From Cylicocyclus nassatus (lineage: Eukaryota; Nematoda; Chromadorea; Rhabditida; Strongylidae), in assembly GCA_958299035.1 (NCBI GenBank), contig CATQJL010000305.1:61148486-61212485 (forward strand): 64,000 nt of DNA. Direction: 5' to 3'. The notes beneath the pieces are model-generated. The model ran no database searches and was not told the DNA's origin. It worked only from the letters and a program-made list of their open reading frames with translations. Made by a program: the position numbers and the translations under genes. Below are positions 22,121 to 36,400 of the stretch, piece by piece; the first letter of the stretch is position 1, and every line of letters starts with the position of its first letter.

Positions 22121-22842
22121 CCGCATGGATTTCAGATAAGAAATCCAAAATGTCAAAATGAATGTCTATCAGTGGTAACGTACTCAACTCATATTATCAG
22201 GTGGGCTTGGTTACGCACGTAAAACACCTCAAAAACATCGTCCGAGCGAAATTTCGAACAAAACTTTTTCGCTTATCTGGGCTTATTCTTCCCACTGATT
22301 GCGAAAATGCAGCTTGCAGAGTACAAAAATGTCGAAATAGGCTATTTCAGAAGCTGTTGGTTTTGAATATGGAAGCTTGCCGCCGTAGTTAAGACGTTGT
22401 AGGACACCACGCCTCGACTGTGTGCGACATACGTACTCTGGCTATCGATTGAGGGGGCGCGCAGGTCGCCGGGGCGTCCCGGTCGCCACATCTAAAGAGG
22501 TTATCTCGTTTTTTAGAAGCAAATTAGTGCACTGCCAGTTGGGCAAGGGCTTCACCAGGACGAGAGCTTATGCGCTAAAATTTTTTCATATCCGGCCGGA
22601 CGCTGCCTTCAACTCCTTGAATGATATTTGACGTTCTTTACCATCAAAGTTGCTTTCGTCTGCTTAGTGCATCCAAGTTTTTTAGTTTTCTGTCTTTCAG
22701 AGCTCATGCTGCTAGTCGCCTAGACTAACAAAGTATGGAGAGGTGCTTGAAAGTTTGATGAGCGAGTCAAAAAGCCTTAATCTGTCATCACACCTTTAAT
22801 GATGACGTCGTTGTCGAAACATGTTGTCCAAACAGACTTTTG

Positions 22843-23870
22843 AAATGTCGTGAGAAAACGAACGTACCTATTTATTTGTAGATTCTACGATGAATAACAA
22901 TATAGCATCAAATATATTCTCTCACACCCCTGTTCAGGTCTCTTCGCGTAATCAAATCTTCCCTTTTATCTTGAGGAGGAACTAAAGAATGAAACAAGAA
23001 TGCCTCGTCTTTCGGAAATGACCGTAAAGGCCATCCAACAACTTCAAGGGGGCGAACACGTTTCTTTCCTGGTGGCAGAAGGTAAACAGAAGAGTTATCA
23101 AAGTTATCGACTCTTGATATCTGTCCAAAAATTTTGAACTTTTCTCTAGGTGGTAATATCGACACTGCAGAGCATGATAATCAAATGCATCTTGTATTTG
23201 GCGAGCTACACGAATTTAAAGAGGCAATAAAAAAGTAAAGCTAATTTTAACTGCTTAAATCAGACATAAAATCGAATGTCATTTGAGGCAAGAGAAATGA
23301 CAAACCAATCAGAGACGCTGATTATTGTCACTGCTGATCACGGTCATGCGGTCACTACCCGGCTACTTACCTGCCAACAAAAGCATTTTGAGTAAGTTTT
23401 TCACTCTTCTGAAGTTGAAAAGTTGATATAGTGGGCGGGTTTGAACTCTGCAAATTAATCATAATCGTCTAATCCAATCATCTGCATGAGTACAGTGAGT
23501 ACATTGATTGGCCATTGGTAGGTTGCCGCTGGGCCAAGTTTTTACTCAAATCTTGTTTCATAATTTCTATAACAGTTATATCGTATGCGAGGCATGACCC
23601 AAGAAGGTAACTCCTTCCTGCAAGGAAATTTCAAAATATTCTGAGAAGCTTTTCCGAAGGTGGGAAATAATTGTAATTGAAGCGTTAGCGGCAATGGCGT
23701 ACCCAGGATTTCCGCTCGAGGGGCGGGGCAACGAAAAAATTTTTCTGATGAAGATGTATGGTGTTGGCTAAGCATTCCGAAAATTATTTTGGTTTGCTTT
23801 CTGAAACCCGAAAAAAAACCTTTTATAGGCTAAAATTGATTTTTAAATTTTTAAAATTGATATTAATTAT
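22843..23870 (+). pseudogene. Partial alkaline phosphatase pseudogene (exons 2-5 copy)
   Basis: This is a duplicate of about 495-1560 including introns. Exon equivalents: 22938-23081, 23150-23234, 23288-23391, 23576-23606. It is disabled. GLFA is followed immediately by TAA (22950-22952) where the intact gene has GAA. The fourth exon equivalent is 104 nt instead of 106, a two-base deletion after GHAV that shifts the frame. The fifth has lost its first bases. Metal-ligand sequences (IDTAEHDNQ, VTADHGH) survive. No upstream or downstream exons accompany it; the contig ends at 23880. Confidence 0.9.
23693..23870 (+). repeat. Dispersed G-run repeat, copy 3
   Basis: Same core and order as at 1342, with a shorter G run (GAGGGGCGGGGC). 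It was copied with the pseudogene segment. Confidence 0.7.
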
Positions 23871-23880
23871 TTCCAAGGAT

Positions 23881-24380
23881 NNNNNNNNNNNNNNNNNNNN
23901 NNNNNNNNNNNNNNNNNNNNNNNNNNNNNNNNNNNNNNNNNNNNNNNNNNNNNNNNNNNNNNNNNNNNNNNNNNNNNNNNNNNNNNNNNNNNNNNNNNNN
24001 NNNNNNNNNNNNNNNNNNNNNNNNNNNNNNNNNNNNNNNNNNNNNNNNNNNNNNNNNNNNNNNNNNNNNNNNNNNNNNNNNNNNNNNNNNNNNNNNNNNN
24101 NNNNNNNNNNNNNNNNNNNNNNNNNNNNNNNNNNNNNNNNNNNNNNNNNNNNNNNNNNNNNNNNNNNNNNNNNNNNNNNNNNNNNNNNNNNNNNNNNNNN
24201 NNNNNNNNNNNNNNNNNNNNNNNNNNNNNNNNNNNNNNNNNNNNNNNNNNNNNNNNNNNNNNNNNNNNNNNNNNNNNNNNNNNNNNNNNNNNNNNNNNNN
24301 NNNNNNNNNNNNNNNNNNNNNNNNNNNNNNNNNNNNNNNNNNNNNNNNNNNNNNNNNNNNNNNNNNNNNNNNNNNNNNNN
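23881..24380. other. Assembly gap of exactly 500 N
   Basis: A run of 500 N, the same length as the gap at 53973-54472, so it is a fixed-size scaffolding placeholder and not a measured distance. Adapter sequence starts at the very next base. Confidence 0.98.
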
Positions 24381-24406
24381 AAGCAGTGGTATCAACGCAG
24401 AGTACT
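24381..24406 (+). other. Library adapter sequence left in the assembly
   Basis: It starts AAGCAGTGGTATCAACGCAG and ends AGTACT. This is the SMART-type PCR primer used in cDNA kits and in low-input genomic amplification. It is not genomic. Satellite sequence follows directly. Confidence 0.95.
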
Positions 24407-27400
24407 CATTCGAAAGCTCAGGAAAAGGGGATTCGACCTAGACCGTCGACTTCTTTCTAGCCCCCCTCTACCGAGAGATACACCGCATTTTATCTGAAAA
24501 CATGGTCATTTTCAACAGCAGATTTCTGCCAAATGAAGACCTAATCACTGCTGCTTATCTATCTGTGTTAAAGAGCAAGTCTTCATTAACAAACGTAGAC
24601 CGTCGACTTTCTCGTAGCATTCATTTGGAGAGCAGAAAGTGAGGACACAAAATCAGTTAATTTTTGAAGCACATAAAATCCCTCATATCTCGCGGCACAG
24701 AAGACCTAGAAAAAAGTCGACGGTCTACGTCGATTCTCCATGATCTCAGCTTTCGAATGGTAAACAGCATGTTAGGGCTTCTTTGCTTCCCGGCTCTAAA
24801 AATCATTTTCTCTCCGTAACCGATAAAAGCCAATACATTGGTGGAGCCGGATTGGAGCAAGCTAATAGTAAATATCTCCACCCCATTTTTGAAAACTGGT
24901 CCGTTTTTTTCGCCCAGCAACCTATATACCATTCGAAAGCTCAGGAAAAGGGGATTCGACCTAGACCGTCGACTTCTTTCTAGCCCCCCTCTACCGAGAG
25001 ATACACCGCATTTTATCTGAAAACATGGTCATTTTCAACAGCAGATTTCTGCCAAATGAAGACCTAATCACTGCTGCTTATCTATCTGTGTTAAAGAGCA
25101 AGTCTTCATTAACAAACGTAGACCGTCGACTTTCTCGTAGCATTCATTTGGAGAGCAGAAAGTGAGGACACAAAATCAGTTAATTTTTGAAGCACATAAA
25201 ATCCCTCATATCTCGCGGCACAGAAGACCTAGAAAAAAGTCGACGGTCTACGTCGATTCTCCATGATCTCAGCTTTCGAATGGTATACAGCATGTTAGGG
25301 CTTCTTTGCTTCCCGGCTCTAAAAATCATTTTCTCCGGTAACCGATAAAAGCCAATACATTGGTGGAGCCGGATTGGAGCAAGCTAATAGTAAATATCTC
25401 CACCCCATTTTTGAAAACTGGTCCGTTTTTTCGCCCAGCAACCTATATACCATTCGAAAGCTCAGGAAAAGGGGATTCGACCTAGACCGTCGACTTCTTT
25501 CTAGCCCCCCTCTACCGAGAGATACACCGCATTTTATCTGAAAACATGGTCATTTTCAACAGCAGATTTCTGCCAAATGAAGACCTAATCACTGCTGCTT
25601 ATCTATCTGTGTTAAAGAGCAAGTCTTCATTAACAAACGTAGACCGTCGACTTTCTCGTAGCATTCATTTGGAGAGCAGAAAGTGAGGACACAAAATCAG
25701 TTAATTTTTGCAAGCACATAAAATCCCTCATATCTCGCGGCACAGAAGACCTAGAAAAAAGTCGACGGTCTACGTCGATTCTCCATGATCTCAGCTTTCG
25801 AATGGTATACAGCATGTTAGGGCTTCTTTGCTTCCCGGCTCTAAAAATCATTTTCTCCGGTAACCGATAAAAGCCAATACATTGGTGGAGCCGGATTGGA
25901 GCAAGCTAATAGTAAATATCTCCACCCCATTTTTGAAAACTGGTCCGTTTTTTCGCCCAGCAACCTATATACCATTCGAAAGCTCAGGAAAAGGGGATTC
26001 GACCTAGACCGTCGACTTCTTTCTAGCCCCCCTCTACCGAGAGATACACCGCATTTTATCTGAAAACATGGTCATTTTCAACAGCAGATTTCTGCCAAAT
26101 GAAGACCTAATCACTGCTGCTTATCTATCTGTGTTAAAGAGCAAGTCTTCATTAACAAACGTAGACCGTCGACTTTCTCGTAGCATTCATTTGGAGAGCA
26201 GAAAGTGAGGACACAAAATCAGTTAATTTTTGAAGCACATAAAATCCCTCATATCTCGCGGCACAGAAGACCTAGAAAAAAGTCGACGGTCTACGTCGAT
26301 TCTCCATGATCTCAGCTTTCGAATGGTATACAGCATGTTAGGGCTTCTTTGCTTCCCGGCTCTAAAAATCATTTTCTCCGGTAACCGATAAAAGCCAATA
26401 CATTGGTGGAGCCGGATTGGAGCAAGCTAATAGTAAATATCTCCACCCCATTTTTGAAAACTGGTCCGTTTTTTTCGCCCAGCAACCTATATACCATTCG
26501 AAAGCTCAGGAAAAGGGGATTCGACCTAGACCGTCGACTTCTTTCTAGCCCCCCTCTACCGAGAGATACACCGCATTTTATCTGAAAACATGGTCATTTT
26601 CAACAGCAGATTTCTGCCAAATGAAGACCCTAATCACTGCTGCTTATCTATCTGTGTTAAAGAGCAAGTCTTCATTAACAAACGTAGACCGTCGACTTTC
26701 TCGTAGCATTCATTTGGAGAGCAGAAAGTGAGGACACAAAATCAGTTAATTTTTGAAGCACATAAAATCCCTCATATCTCGCGGCACAGAAGACCTAGAA
26801 AAAAGTCGACGGTCTACGTCGATTCTCCATGATCTCAGCTTTCGAATGGTATACAGCATGTTAGGGCTTCTTTGCTTCCCGGCTCTAAAAATCATTTTCT
26901 CCGGTAACCGATAAAAGCCAATACATTGGTGGAGCCGGATTGGAGCAAGCTAATAGTAAATATCTCCACCCCATTTTTGAAAACTGGTCCGTTTTTTCGC
27001 CCAGAAGCAGTGGTATCAACGCAGAGTACTAAAGCTCAGGAAAAGGGGATTCGACCTAGACCGTCGACTTCTTTCTAGCCCCCCTCTACCGAGAGATACA
27101 CCGCATTTTATCTGAAAACATGGTCATTTTCAACAGCAGATTTCTGCCAAATGAAGACCTAATCACTGCTGCTTATCTATCTGTGTTAAAGAGCAAGTCT
27201 TCATTAACAAACGTAGACCGTCGACTTTCTCGTAGCATTCATTTGGAGAGCAGAAAGTGAGGACACAAAATCAGTTAATTTTTGAAGCACATAAAATCCC
27301 TCATATCTCGCGGCACAGAAGACCTAGAAAAAAGTCGACGGTCTACGTCGATTCTCCATGATCTCAGCTTTCGAATGGTATACAGCATGTTAGGGCTTCT

Positions 27401-30400
27401 TTGCTTCCCGGCTCTAAAAATCATTTTCTCCGGTAACCGATAAAAGCCAATACATTGGTGGAGCCGGATTGGAGCAAGCTAATAGTAAATATCTCCACCC
27501 CATTTTTGAAAACTGGTCCGTTTTTTCGCCCAGCAACCTATATACCATTCGAAAGCTCAGGAAAAGGGGATTCGACCTAGACCGTCGACTTCTTTCTAGC
27601 CCCCCTCTACCGAGAGATACACCGCATTTTATCTGAAAACATGGTCATTTTCAACAGCAGATTTCTGCCAAATGAAGACCTAATCACTGCTGCTTATCTA
27701 TCTGTGTTAAAGAGCAAGTCTTCATTAACAAACGTAGACCGTCGACTTTCTCGTAGCATTCATTTGGAGAGCAGAAAGTGAGGACACAAAATCAGTTAAT
27801 TTTTGAAGCACATAAAATCCCTCATATCTCGCGGCACAGAAGACCTAGAAAAAAGTCGACGGTCTACGTCGATTCTCCATGATCTCAGCTTTCGAATGGT
27901 ATACAGCATGTTAGGGCTTCTTTGCTTCCCGGCTCTAAAAATCATTTTCTCCGGTAACCGATAAAAGCCAATACATTGGTGGAGCCGGATTGGAGCAAGC
28001 TAATAGTAAATATCTCCACCCCATTTTGAAAACTGGTCCGTTTTTTCGCCCAGCAACCTATATACCATTCGAAAGCTCAGGAAAAGGGGATTCGACCTAG
28101 ACCGTCGACTTCTTCTAGCCCCCCTCTACCGAGAGATACACCGCATTTTATCTGAAAACATGGTCATTTTCAACAGCAGATTTCTGCCAAATGAAGACCT
28201 AATCACTGCTGCTTATCTATCTGTGTTAAAGAGCAAGTCTTCATTAACAAACGTAGACCGTCGACTTTCTCGTAGCATTCATTTGGAGAGCAGAAAGTGA
28301 GGACACAAAATCAGTTAATTTTTGAAGCACATAAAATCCCTCATATCTCGCGGCACAGAAGACCTAGAAAAAAGTCGACGGTCTACGTCGATTCTCCATG
28401 ATCTCAGCTTTCGAATGGTATACAGCATGTTAGGGCTTCTTTGCTTCCCGGCTCTAAAATCATTTTCTCCGGTAACCGATAAAAGCCAATACATTGTGGA
28501 GCCGGATTGGAGCAAGCTAATAGTAAATATCTCCACCCCATTTTTGAAAACTGGTCCGTTTTTTCGCCCAGCAACCTATATACCATTCGAAAGCTCAGGA
28601 AAAGGGGATTCGACCTAGACCGTCGACTTCTTTCTAGCCCCCCTCTACCGAGAGATACACCGCATTTTATCTGAAAACATGGTCATTTTCAACAGCAGAT
28701 TTCTGCCAAATGAAGACCTAATCACTGCTGCTTATCTATCTGTGTTAAAGAGCAAGTCTTCATTAACAAACGTAGACCGTCGACTTTCTCGTAGCATTCA
28801 TTTGGAGAGCAGAAAGTGAGGACACAAAATCAGTTAATTTTTGAAGCACATAAAATCCCTCATATCTCGCGGCACAGAAGACCTAGAAAAAAGTCGACGG
28901 TCTACGTCGATTCTCCATGATCTCAGCTTTCGAATGGTATACAGCATGTTAGGGCTTCTTTGCTTCCCGGCTCTAAAAATCATTTTCTCCGGTAACCGAT
29001 AAAAGCCAATACATTGGTGGAGCCGGATTGGAGCAAGCTAATAGTAAATATCTCCACCCCATTTTTGAAAACTGGTCCGTTTTTTCGCCCAGCAACCTAT
29101 ATACCATTCGAAAGCTCAGGAAAAGGGGATTCGACCTAGACCGTCGACTTCTTTCTAGCCCCCCTCTACCGAGAGATACACCGCATTTTATCTGAAAACA
29201 TGGTCATTTTCAACAGCAGATTTCTGCCAAATGAAGACCTAATCACTGCTGCTTATCTATCTGTGTTAAAGAGCAAGTCTTCATTAACAAACGTAGACCG
29301 TCGACTTTCTCGTAGCATTCATTTGGAGAGCAGAAAGTGAGGACACAAAATCAGTTAATTTTTGAAGCACATAAAATCCCTCATATCTCGCGGCACAGAA
29401 GACCTAGAAAAAAGTCGACGGTCTACGTCGATTCTCCATGATCTCAGCTTTCGAATGGTATACAGCATGTTAGGGCTTCTTTGCTTCCCGGCTCTAAAAA
29501 TCATTTTCTCCGGTAACCGATAAAAGCCAATACATTGGTGGAGCCGGATTGGAGCAAGCTAATAGTAAATATCTCCACCCCATTTTTGAAAACTGGTCCG
29601 TTTTTTCGCCCAGCAACCTATATACCATTCGAAAGCTCAGGAAAAGGGGATTCGACCTAGACCGTCGACTTCTTTCTAGCCCCCCTCTACCGAGAGATAC
29701 ACCGCATTTTATCTGAAAACATGGTCATTTTCAACAGCAGATTTCTGCCAAATGAAGACCTAATCACTGCTGCTTATCTATCTGTGTTAAAGAGCAAGTC
29801 TTCATTAACAAACGTAGACCGTCGACTTTCTCGTAGCATTCATTTGGAGAGCAGAAAGTGAGGACACAAAATCAGTTAATTTTTGAAGCACATAAAATCC
29901 CTCATATCTCGCGGCACAGAAGACCTAGAAAAAAGTCGACGGTCTACGTCGATTCTCCATGATCTCAGCTTTCGAATGGTATACAGCATGTTAGGGCTTC
30001 TTTGCTTCCCGGCTCTAAAAATCATTTTCTCCGGTAACCGATAAAAGCCAATACATTGGTGGAGCCGGATTGGAGCAAGCTAATAGTAAATATCTCCACC
30101 CCATTTTTGAAAACTGGTCCGTTTTTTCGCCCAGCAACCTATATACCATTCGAAAGCTCAGGAAAAGGGGATTCGACCTAGACCGTCGACTTCTTTCTAG
30201 CCCCCCTCTACCGAGAGATACACCGCATTTTATCTGAAAACATGGTCATTTTCAACAGCAGATTTCTGCCAAATGAAGACCTAATCACTGCTGCTTATCT
30301 ATCTGTGTTAAAGAGCAAGTCTTCATTAACAAACGTAGACCGTCGACTTTCTCGTAGCATTCATTTGGAGAGCAGAAAGTGAGGACACAAAATCAGTTAA

Positions 30401-33400
30401 TTTTTGAAGCACATAAAATCCCTCATATCTCGCGGCACAGAAGACCTAGAAAAAAGTCGACGGTCTACGTCGATTCTCCATGATCTCAGCTTTCGAATGG
30501 TATACAGCATGTTAGGGCTTCTTTGCTTCCCGGCTCTAAAAATCATTTTCTCCGGTAACCGATAAAAGCCAATACATTGGTGGAGCCGGATTGGAGCAAG
30601 CTAATAGTAAATATCTCCACCCCATTTTTGAAAACTGGTCCGTTTTTTCGCCCAGCAACCTATATACCATTCGAAAGCTCAGGAAAAGGGGATTCGACCT
30701 AGACCGTCGACTTCTTTCTAGCCCCCCTCTACCGAGAGATACACCGCATTTTATCTGAAAACATGGTCATTTTCAACAGCAGATTTCTGCCAAATGAAGA
30801 CCTAATCACTGCTGCTTATCTATCTGTGTTAAAGAGCAAGTCTTCATTAACAAACGTAGACCGTCGACTTTCTCGTAGCATTCATTTGGAGAGCAGAAAG
30901 TGAGGACACAAAATCAGTTAATTTTTGAAGCACATAAAATCCCTCATATCTCGCGGCACAGAAGACCTAGAAAAAAGTCGACGGTCTACGTCGATTCTCC
31001 ATGATCTCAGCTTTCGAATGGTATACAGCATGTTAGGGCTTCTTTGCTTCCCGGCTCTAAAAATCATTTTCTCCGGTAACCGATAAAAGCCAATACATTG
31101 GTGGAGCCGGATTGGAGCAAGCTAATAGTAAATATCTCCACCCCATTTTTGAAAACTGGTCCGTTTTTTCGCCCAGCAACCTATATACCATTCGAAAGCT
31201 CAGGAAAAGGGGATTCGACCTAGACCGTCGACTTCTTTCTAGCCCCCCTCTACCGAGAGATACACCGCATTTTATCTGAAAACATGGTCATTTTCAACAG
31301 CAGATTTCTGCCAAATGAAGACCTAATCACTGCTGCTTATCTATCTGTGTTAAAGAGCAAGTCTTCATTAACAAACGTAGACCGTCGACTTTCTCGTAGC
31401 ATTCATTTGGAGAGCAGAAAGTGAGGACACAAAATCAGTTAATTTTTGAAGCACATAAAATCCCTCATATCTCGCGGCACAGAAGACCTAGAAAAAAGTC
31501 GACGGTCTACGTCGATTCTCCATGATCTCAGCTTTCGAATGGTATACAGCATGTTAGGGCTTCTTTGCTTCCCGGCTCTAAAAATCATTTTCTCCGGTAA
31601 CCGATAAAAGCCAATACATTGGTGGAGCCGGATTGGAGCAAGCTAATAGTAAATATCTCCACCCCATTTTTGAAAACTGGTCCGTTTTTTCGCCCAGCAA
31701 CCTATATACCATTCGAAAGCTCAGGAAAAGGGGATTCGACCTAGACCGTCGACTTCTTTCTAGCCCCCCTCTACCGAGAGATACACCGCATTTTATCTGA
31801 AAACATGGTCATTTTCAACAGCAGATTTCTGCCAAATGAAGACCTAATCACTGCTGCTTATCTATCTGTGTTAAAGAGCAAGTCTTCATTAACAAACGTA
31901 GACCGTCGACTTTCTCGTAGCATTCATTTGGAGAGCAGAAAGTGAGGACACAAAATCAGTTAATTTTTGAAGCACATAAAATCCCTCATATCTCGCGGCA
32001 CAGAAGACCTAGAAAAAAGTCGACGGTCTACGTCGATTCTCCATGATCTCAGCTTTCGAATGGTATACAGCATGTTAGGGCTTCTTTGCTTCCCGGCTCT
32101 AAAAATCATTTTCTCCGGTAACCGATAAAAGCCAATACATTGGTGGAGCCGGATTGGAGCAAGCTAATAGTAAATATCTCCACCCCATTTTTGAAAACTG
32201 GTCCGTTTTTTCGCCCAGCAACCTATATACCATTCGAAAGCTCAGGAAAAGGGGATTCGACCTAGACCGTCGACTTCTTTCTAGCCCCCCTCTACCGAGA
32301 GATACACCGCATTTTATCTGAAAACATGGTCATTTTCAACAGCAGATTTCTGCCAAATGAAGACCTAATCACTGCTGCTTATCTATCTGTGTTAAAGAGC
32401 AAGTCTTCATTAACAAACGTAGACCGTCGACTTTCTCGTAGCATTCATTTGGAGAGCAGAAAGTGAGGACACAAAATCAGTTAATTTTTGAAGCACATAA
32501 AATCCCTCATATCTCGCGGCACAGAAGACCTAGAAAAAAGTCGACGGTCTACGTCGATTCTCCATGATCTCAGCTTTCGAATGGTATACAGCATGTTAGG
32601 GCTTCTTTGCTTCCCGGCTCTAAAAATCATTTTCTCCGGTAACCGATAAAAGCCAATACATTGGTGGAGCCGGATTGGAGCAAGCTAATAGTAAATATCT
32701 CCACCCCATTTTTGAAAACTGGTCCGTTTTTTCGCCCAGCAACCTATATACCATTCGAAAGCTCAGGAAAAGGGGATTCGACCTAGACCGTCGACTTCTT
32801 TCTAGCCCCCCTCTACCGAGAGATACACCGCATTTTATCTGAAAACATGGTCATTTTCAACAGCAGATTTCTGCCAAATGAAGACCTAATCACTGCTGCT
32901 TATCTATCTGTGTTAAAGAGCAAGTCTTCATTAACAAACGTAGACCGTCGACTTTCTCGTAGCATTCATTTGGAGAGCAGAAAGTGAGGACACAAAATCA
33001 GTTAATTTTTGAAGCACATAAAATCCCTCATATCTCGCGGCACAGAAGACCTAGAAAAAAGTCGACGGTCTACGTCGATTCTCCATGATCTCAGCTTTCG
33101 AATGGTATACAGCATGTTAGGGCTTCTTTGCTTCCCGGCTCTAAAAATCATTTTCTCCGGTAACCGATAAAAGCCAATACATTGGTGGAGCCGGATTGGA
33201 GCAAGCTAATAGTAAATATCTCCACCCCATTTTTGAAAACTGGTCCGTTTTTTCGCCCAGCAACCTATATACCATTCGAAAGCTCAGGAAAAGGGGATTC
33301 GACCTAGACCGTCGACTTCTTTCTAGCCCCCCTCTACCGAGAGATACACCGCATTTTATCTGAAAACATGGTCATTTTCAACAGCAGATTTCTGCCAAAT

Positions 33401-36400
33401 GAAGACCTAATCACTGCTGCTTATCTATCTGTGTTAAAGAGCAAGTCTTCATTAACAAACGTAGACCGTCGACTTTCTCGTAGCATTCATTTGGAGAGCA
33501 GAAAGTGAGGACACAAAATCAGTTAATTTTTGAAGCACATAAAATCCCTCATATCTCGCGGCACAGAAGACCTAGAAAAAAGTCGACGGTCTACGTCGAT
33601 TCTCCATGATCTCAGCTTTCGAATGGTATACAGCATGTTAGGGCTTCTTTGCTTCCCGGCTCTAAAAATCATTTTCTCCGGTAACCGATAAAAGCCAATA
33701 CATTGGTGGAGCCGGATTGGAGCAAGCTAATAGTAAATATCTCCACCCCATTTTTGAAAACTGGTCCGTTTTTTCGCCCAGCAACCTATATACCATTCGA
33801 AAGCTCAGGAAAAGGGGATTCGACCTAGACCGTCGACTTCTTTCTAGCCCCCCTCTACCGAGAGATACACCGCATTTTATCTGAAAACATGGTCATTTTC
33901 AACAGCAGATTTCTGCCAAATGAAGACCTAATCACTGCTGCTTATCTATCTGTGTTAAAGAGCAAGTCTTCATTAACAAACGTAGACCGTCGACTTTCTC
34001 GTAGCATTCATTTGGAGAGCAGAAAGTGAGGACACAAAATCAGTTAATTTTTGAAGCACATAAAATCCCTCATATCTCGCGGCACAGAAGACCTAGAAAA
34101 AAGTCGACGGTCTACGTCGATTCTCCATGATCTCAGCTTTCGAATGGTATACAGCATGTTAGGGCTTCTTTGCTTCCCGGCTCTAAAAATCATTTTCTCC
34201 GGTAACCGATAAAAGCCAATACATTGGTGGAGCCGGATTGGAGCAAGCTAATAGTAAATATCTCCACCCCATTTTTGAAAACTGGTCCGTTTTTTCGCCC
34301 AGCAACCTATATACCATTCGAAAGCTCAGGAAAAGGGGATTCGACCTAGACCGTCGACTTCTTTCTAGCCCCCCTCTACCGAGAGATACACCGCATTTTA
34401 TCTGAAAACATGGTCATTTTCAACAGCAGATTTCTGCCAAATGAAGACCTAATCACTGCTGCTTATCTATCTGTGTTAAAGAGCAAGTCTTCATTAACAA
34501 ACGTAGACCGTCGACTTTCTCGTAGCATTCATTTGGAGAGCAGAAAGTGAGGACACAAAATCAGTTAATTTTTGAAGCACATAAAATCCCTCATATCTCG
34601 CGGCACAGAAGACCTAGAAAAAAGTCGACGGTCTACGTCGATTCTCCATGATCTCAGCTTTCGAATGGTATACAGCATGTTAGGGCTTCTTTGCTTCCCG
34701 GCTCTAAAAATCATTTTCTCCGGTAACCGATAAAAGCCAATACATTGGTGGAGCCGGATTGGAGCAAGCTAATAGTAAATATCTCCACCCCATTTTTGAA
34801 AACTGGTCCGTTTTTTCGCCCAGCAACCTATATACCATTCGAAAGCTCAGGAAAAGGGGATTCGACCTAGACCGTCGACTTCTTTCTAGCCCCCCTCTAC
34901 CGAGAGATACACCGCATTTTATCTGAAAACATGGTCATTTTCAACAGCAGATTTCTGCCAAATGAAGACCTAATCACTGCTGCTTATCTATCTGTGTTAA
35001 AGAGCAAGTCTTCATTAACAAACGTAGACCGTCGACTTTCTCGTAGCATTCATTTGGAGAGCAGAAAGTGAGGACACAAAATCAGTTAATTTTTGAAGCA
35101 CATAAAATCCCTCATATCTCGCGGCACAGAAGACCTAGAAAAAAGTCGACGGTCTACGTCGATTCTCCATGATCTCAGCTTTCGAATGGTATACAGCATG
35201 TTAGGGCTTCTTTGCTTCCCGGCTCTAAAAATCATTTTCTCCGGTAACCGATAAAAGCCAATACATTGGTGGAGCCGGATTGGAGCAAGCTAATAGTAAA
35301 TATCTCCACCCCATTTTTGAAAACTGGTCCGTTTTTTCGCCCAGCAACCTATATACCATTCGAAAGCTCAGGAAAAGGGGATTCGACCTAGACCGTCGAC
35401 TTCTTTCTAGCCCCCCTCTACCGAGAGATACACCGCATTTTATCTGAAAACATGGTCATTTTCAACAGCAGATTTCTGCCAAATGAAGACCTAATCACTG
35501 CTGCTTATCTATCTGTGTTAAAGAGCAAGTCTTCATTAACAAACGTAGACCGTCGACTTTCTCGTAGCATTCATTTGGAGAGCAGAAAGTGAGGACACAA
35601 AATCAGTTAATTTTTGAAGCACATAAAATCCCTCATATCTCGCGGCACAGAAGACCTAGAAAAAAGTCGACGGTCTACGTCGATTCTCCATGATCTCAGC
35701 TTTCGAATGGTATACAGCATGTTAGGGCTTCTTTGCTTCCCGGCTCTAAAAATCATTTTCTCCGGTAACCGATAAAAGCCAATACATTGGTGGAGCCGGA
35801 TTGGAGCAAGCTAATAGTAAATATCTCCACCCCATTTTTGAAAACTGGTCCGTTTTTTCGCCCAGCAACCTATATACCATTCGAAAGCTCAGGAAAAGGG
35901 GATTCGACCTAGACCGTCGACTTCTTTCTAGCCCCCCTCTACCGAGAGATACACCGCATTTTATCTGAAAACATGGTCATTTTCAACAGCAGATTTCTGC
36001 CAAATGAAGACCTAATCACTGCTGCTTATCTATCTGTGTTAAAGAGCAAGTCTTCATTAACAAACGTAGACCGTCGACTTTCTCGTAGCATTCATTTGGA
36101 GAGCAGAAAGTGAGGACACAAAATCAGTTAATTTTTGAAGCACATAAAATCCCTCATATCTCGCGGCACAGAAGACCTAGAAAAAAGTCGACGGTCTACG
36201 TCGATTCTCCATGATCTCAGCTTTCGAATGGTATACAGCATGTTAGGGCTTCTTTGCTTCCCGGCTCTAAAAATCATTTTCTCCGGTAACCGATAAAAGC
36301 CAATACATTGGTGGAGCCGGATTGGAGCAAGCTAATAGTAAATATCTCCACCCCATTTTTGAAAACTGGTCCGTTTTTTCGCCCAGCAACCTATATACCA

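Larger units (their letters stand above)
5745..22235 (+). repeat. Left arm of an inverted segmental duplication
   Basis: This arm aligns by eye, with many indels, to the reverse complement of about 42070-53940. Anchors: 5880-6120 with 53500-53760; the micro-exon gene at 8146-15096 with 51461-47196; the intron repeat at 10980-11803 with 50710-50250; 16860-18530 with about 46020-42800; 22050-22235 with 42260-42070. Divergence is substantial (roughly one base in five to seven where I compared), so the event is old or the copies are very divergent haplotypes. Insertions private to this arm include a LINE and several MITEs. Confidence 0.85.
16850..22830. mobile_element. Large composite foldback with GIY-YIG remnants, interrupted by a LINE
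   Basis: Outer arms: about 16850-17470 pairs with 19000-19107 plus 22047-22830, once the LINE is removed. A central palindrome pairs 18104-18310 with 18325-18535. Without the LINE the structure is about 3.05 kb, with its centre near 18330. Both outer arms encode the remains of one protein, facing opposite ways. A truncated relative lies at 42070-46020. The segment 22236-22600 has no partner and looks like a later insertion. Confidence 0.7.

Noticed and set aside
23758..24441. Reading frames across the N gaps
   Set aside because: They consist almost entirely of unknown residues, and the gap length is an arbitrary 500.
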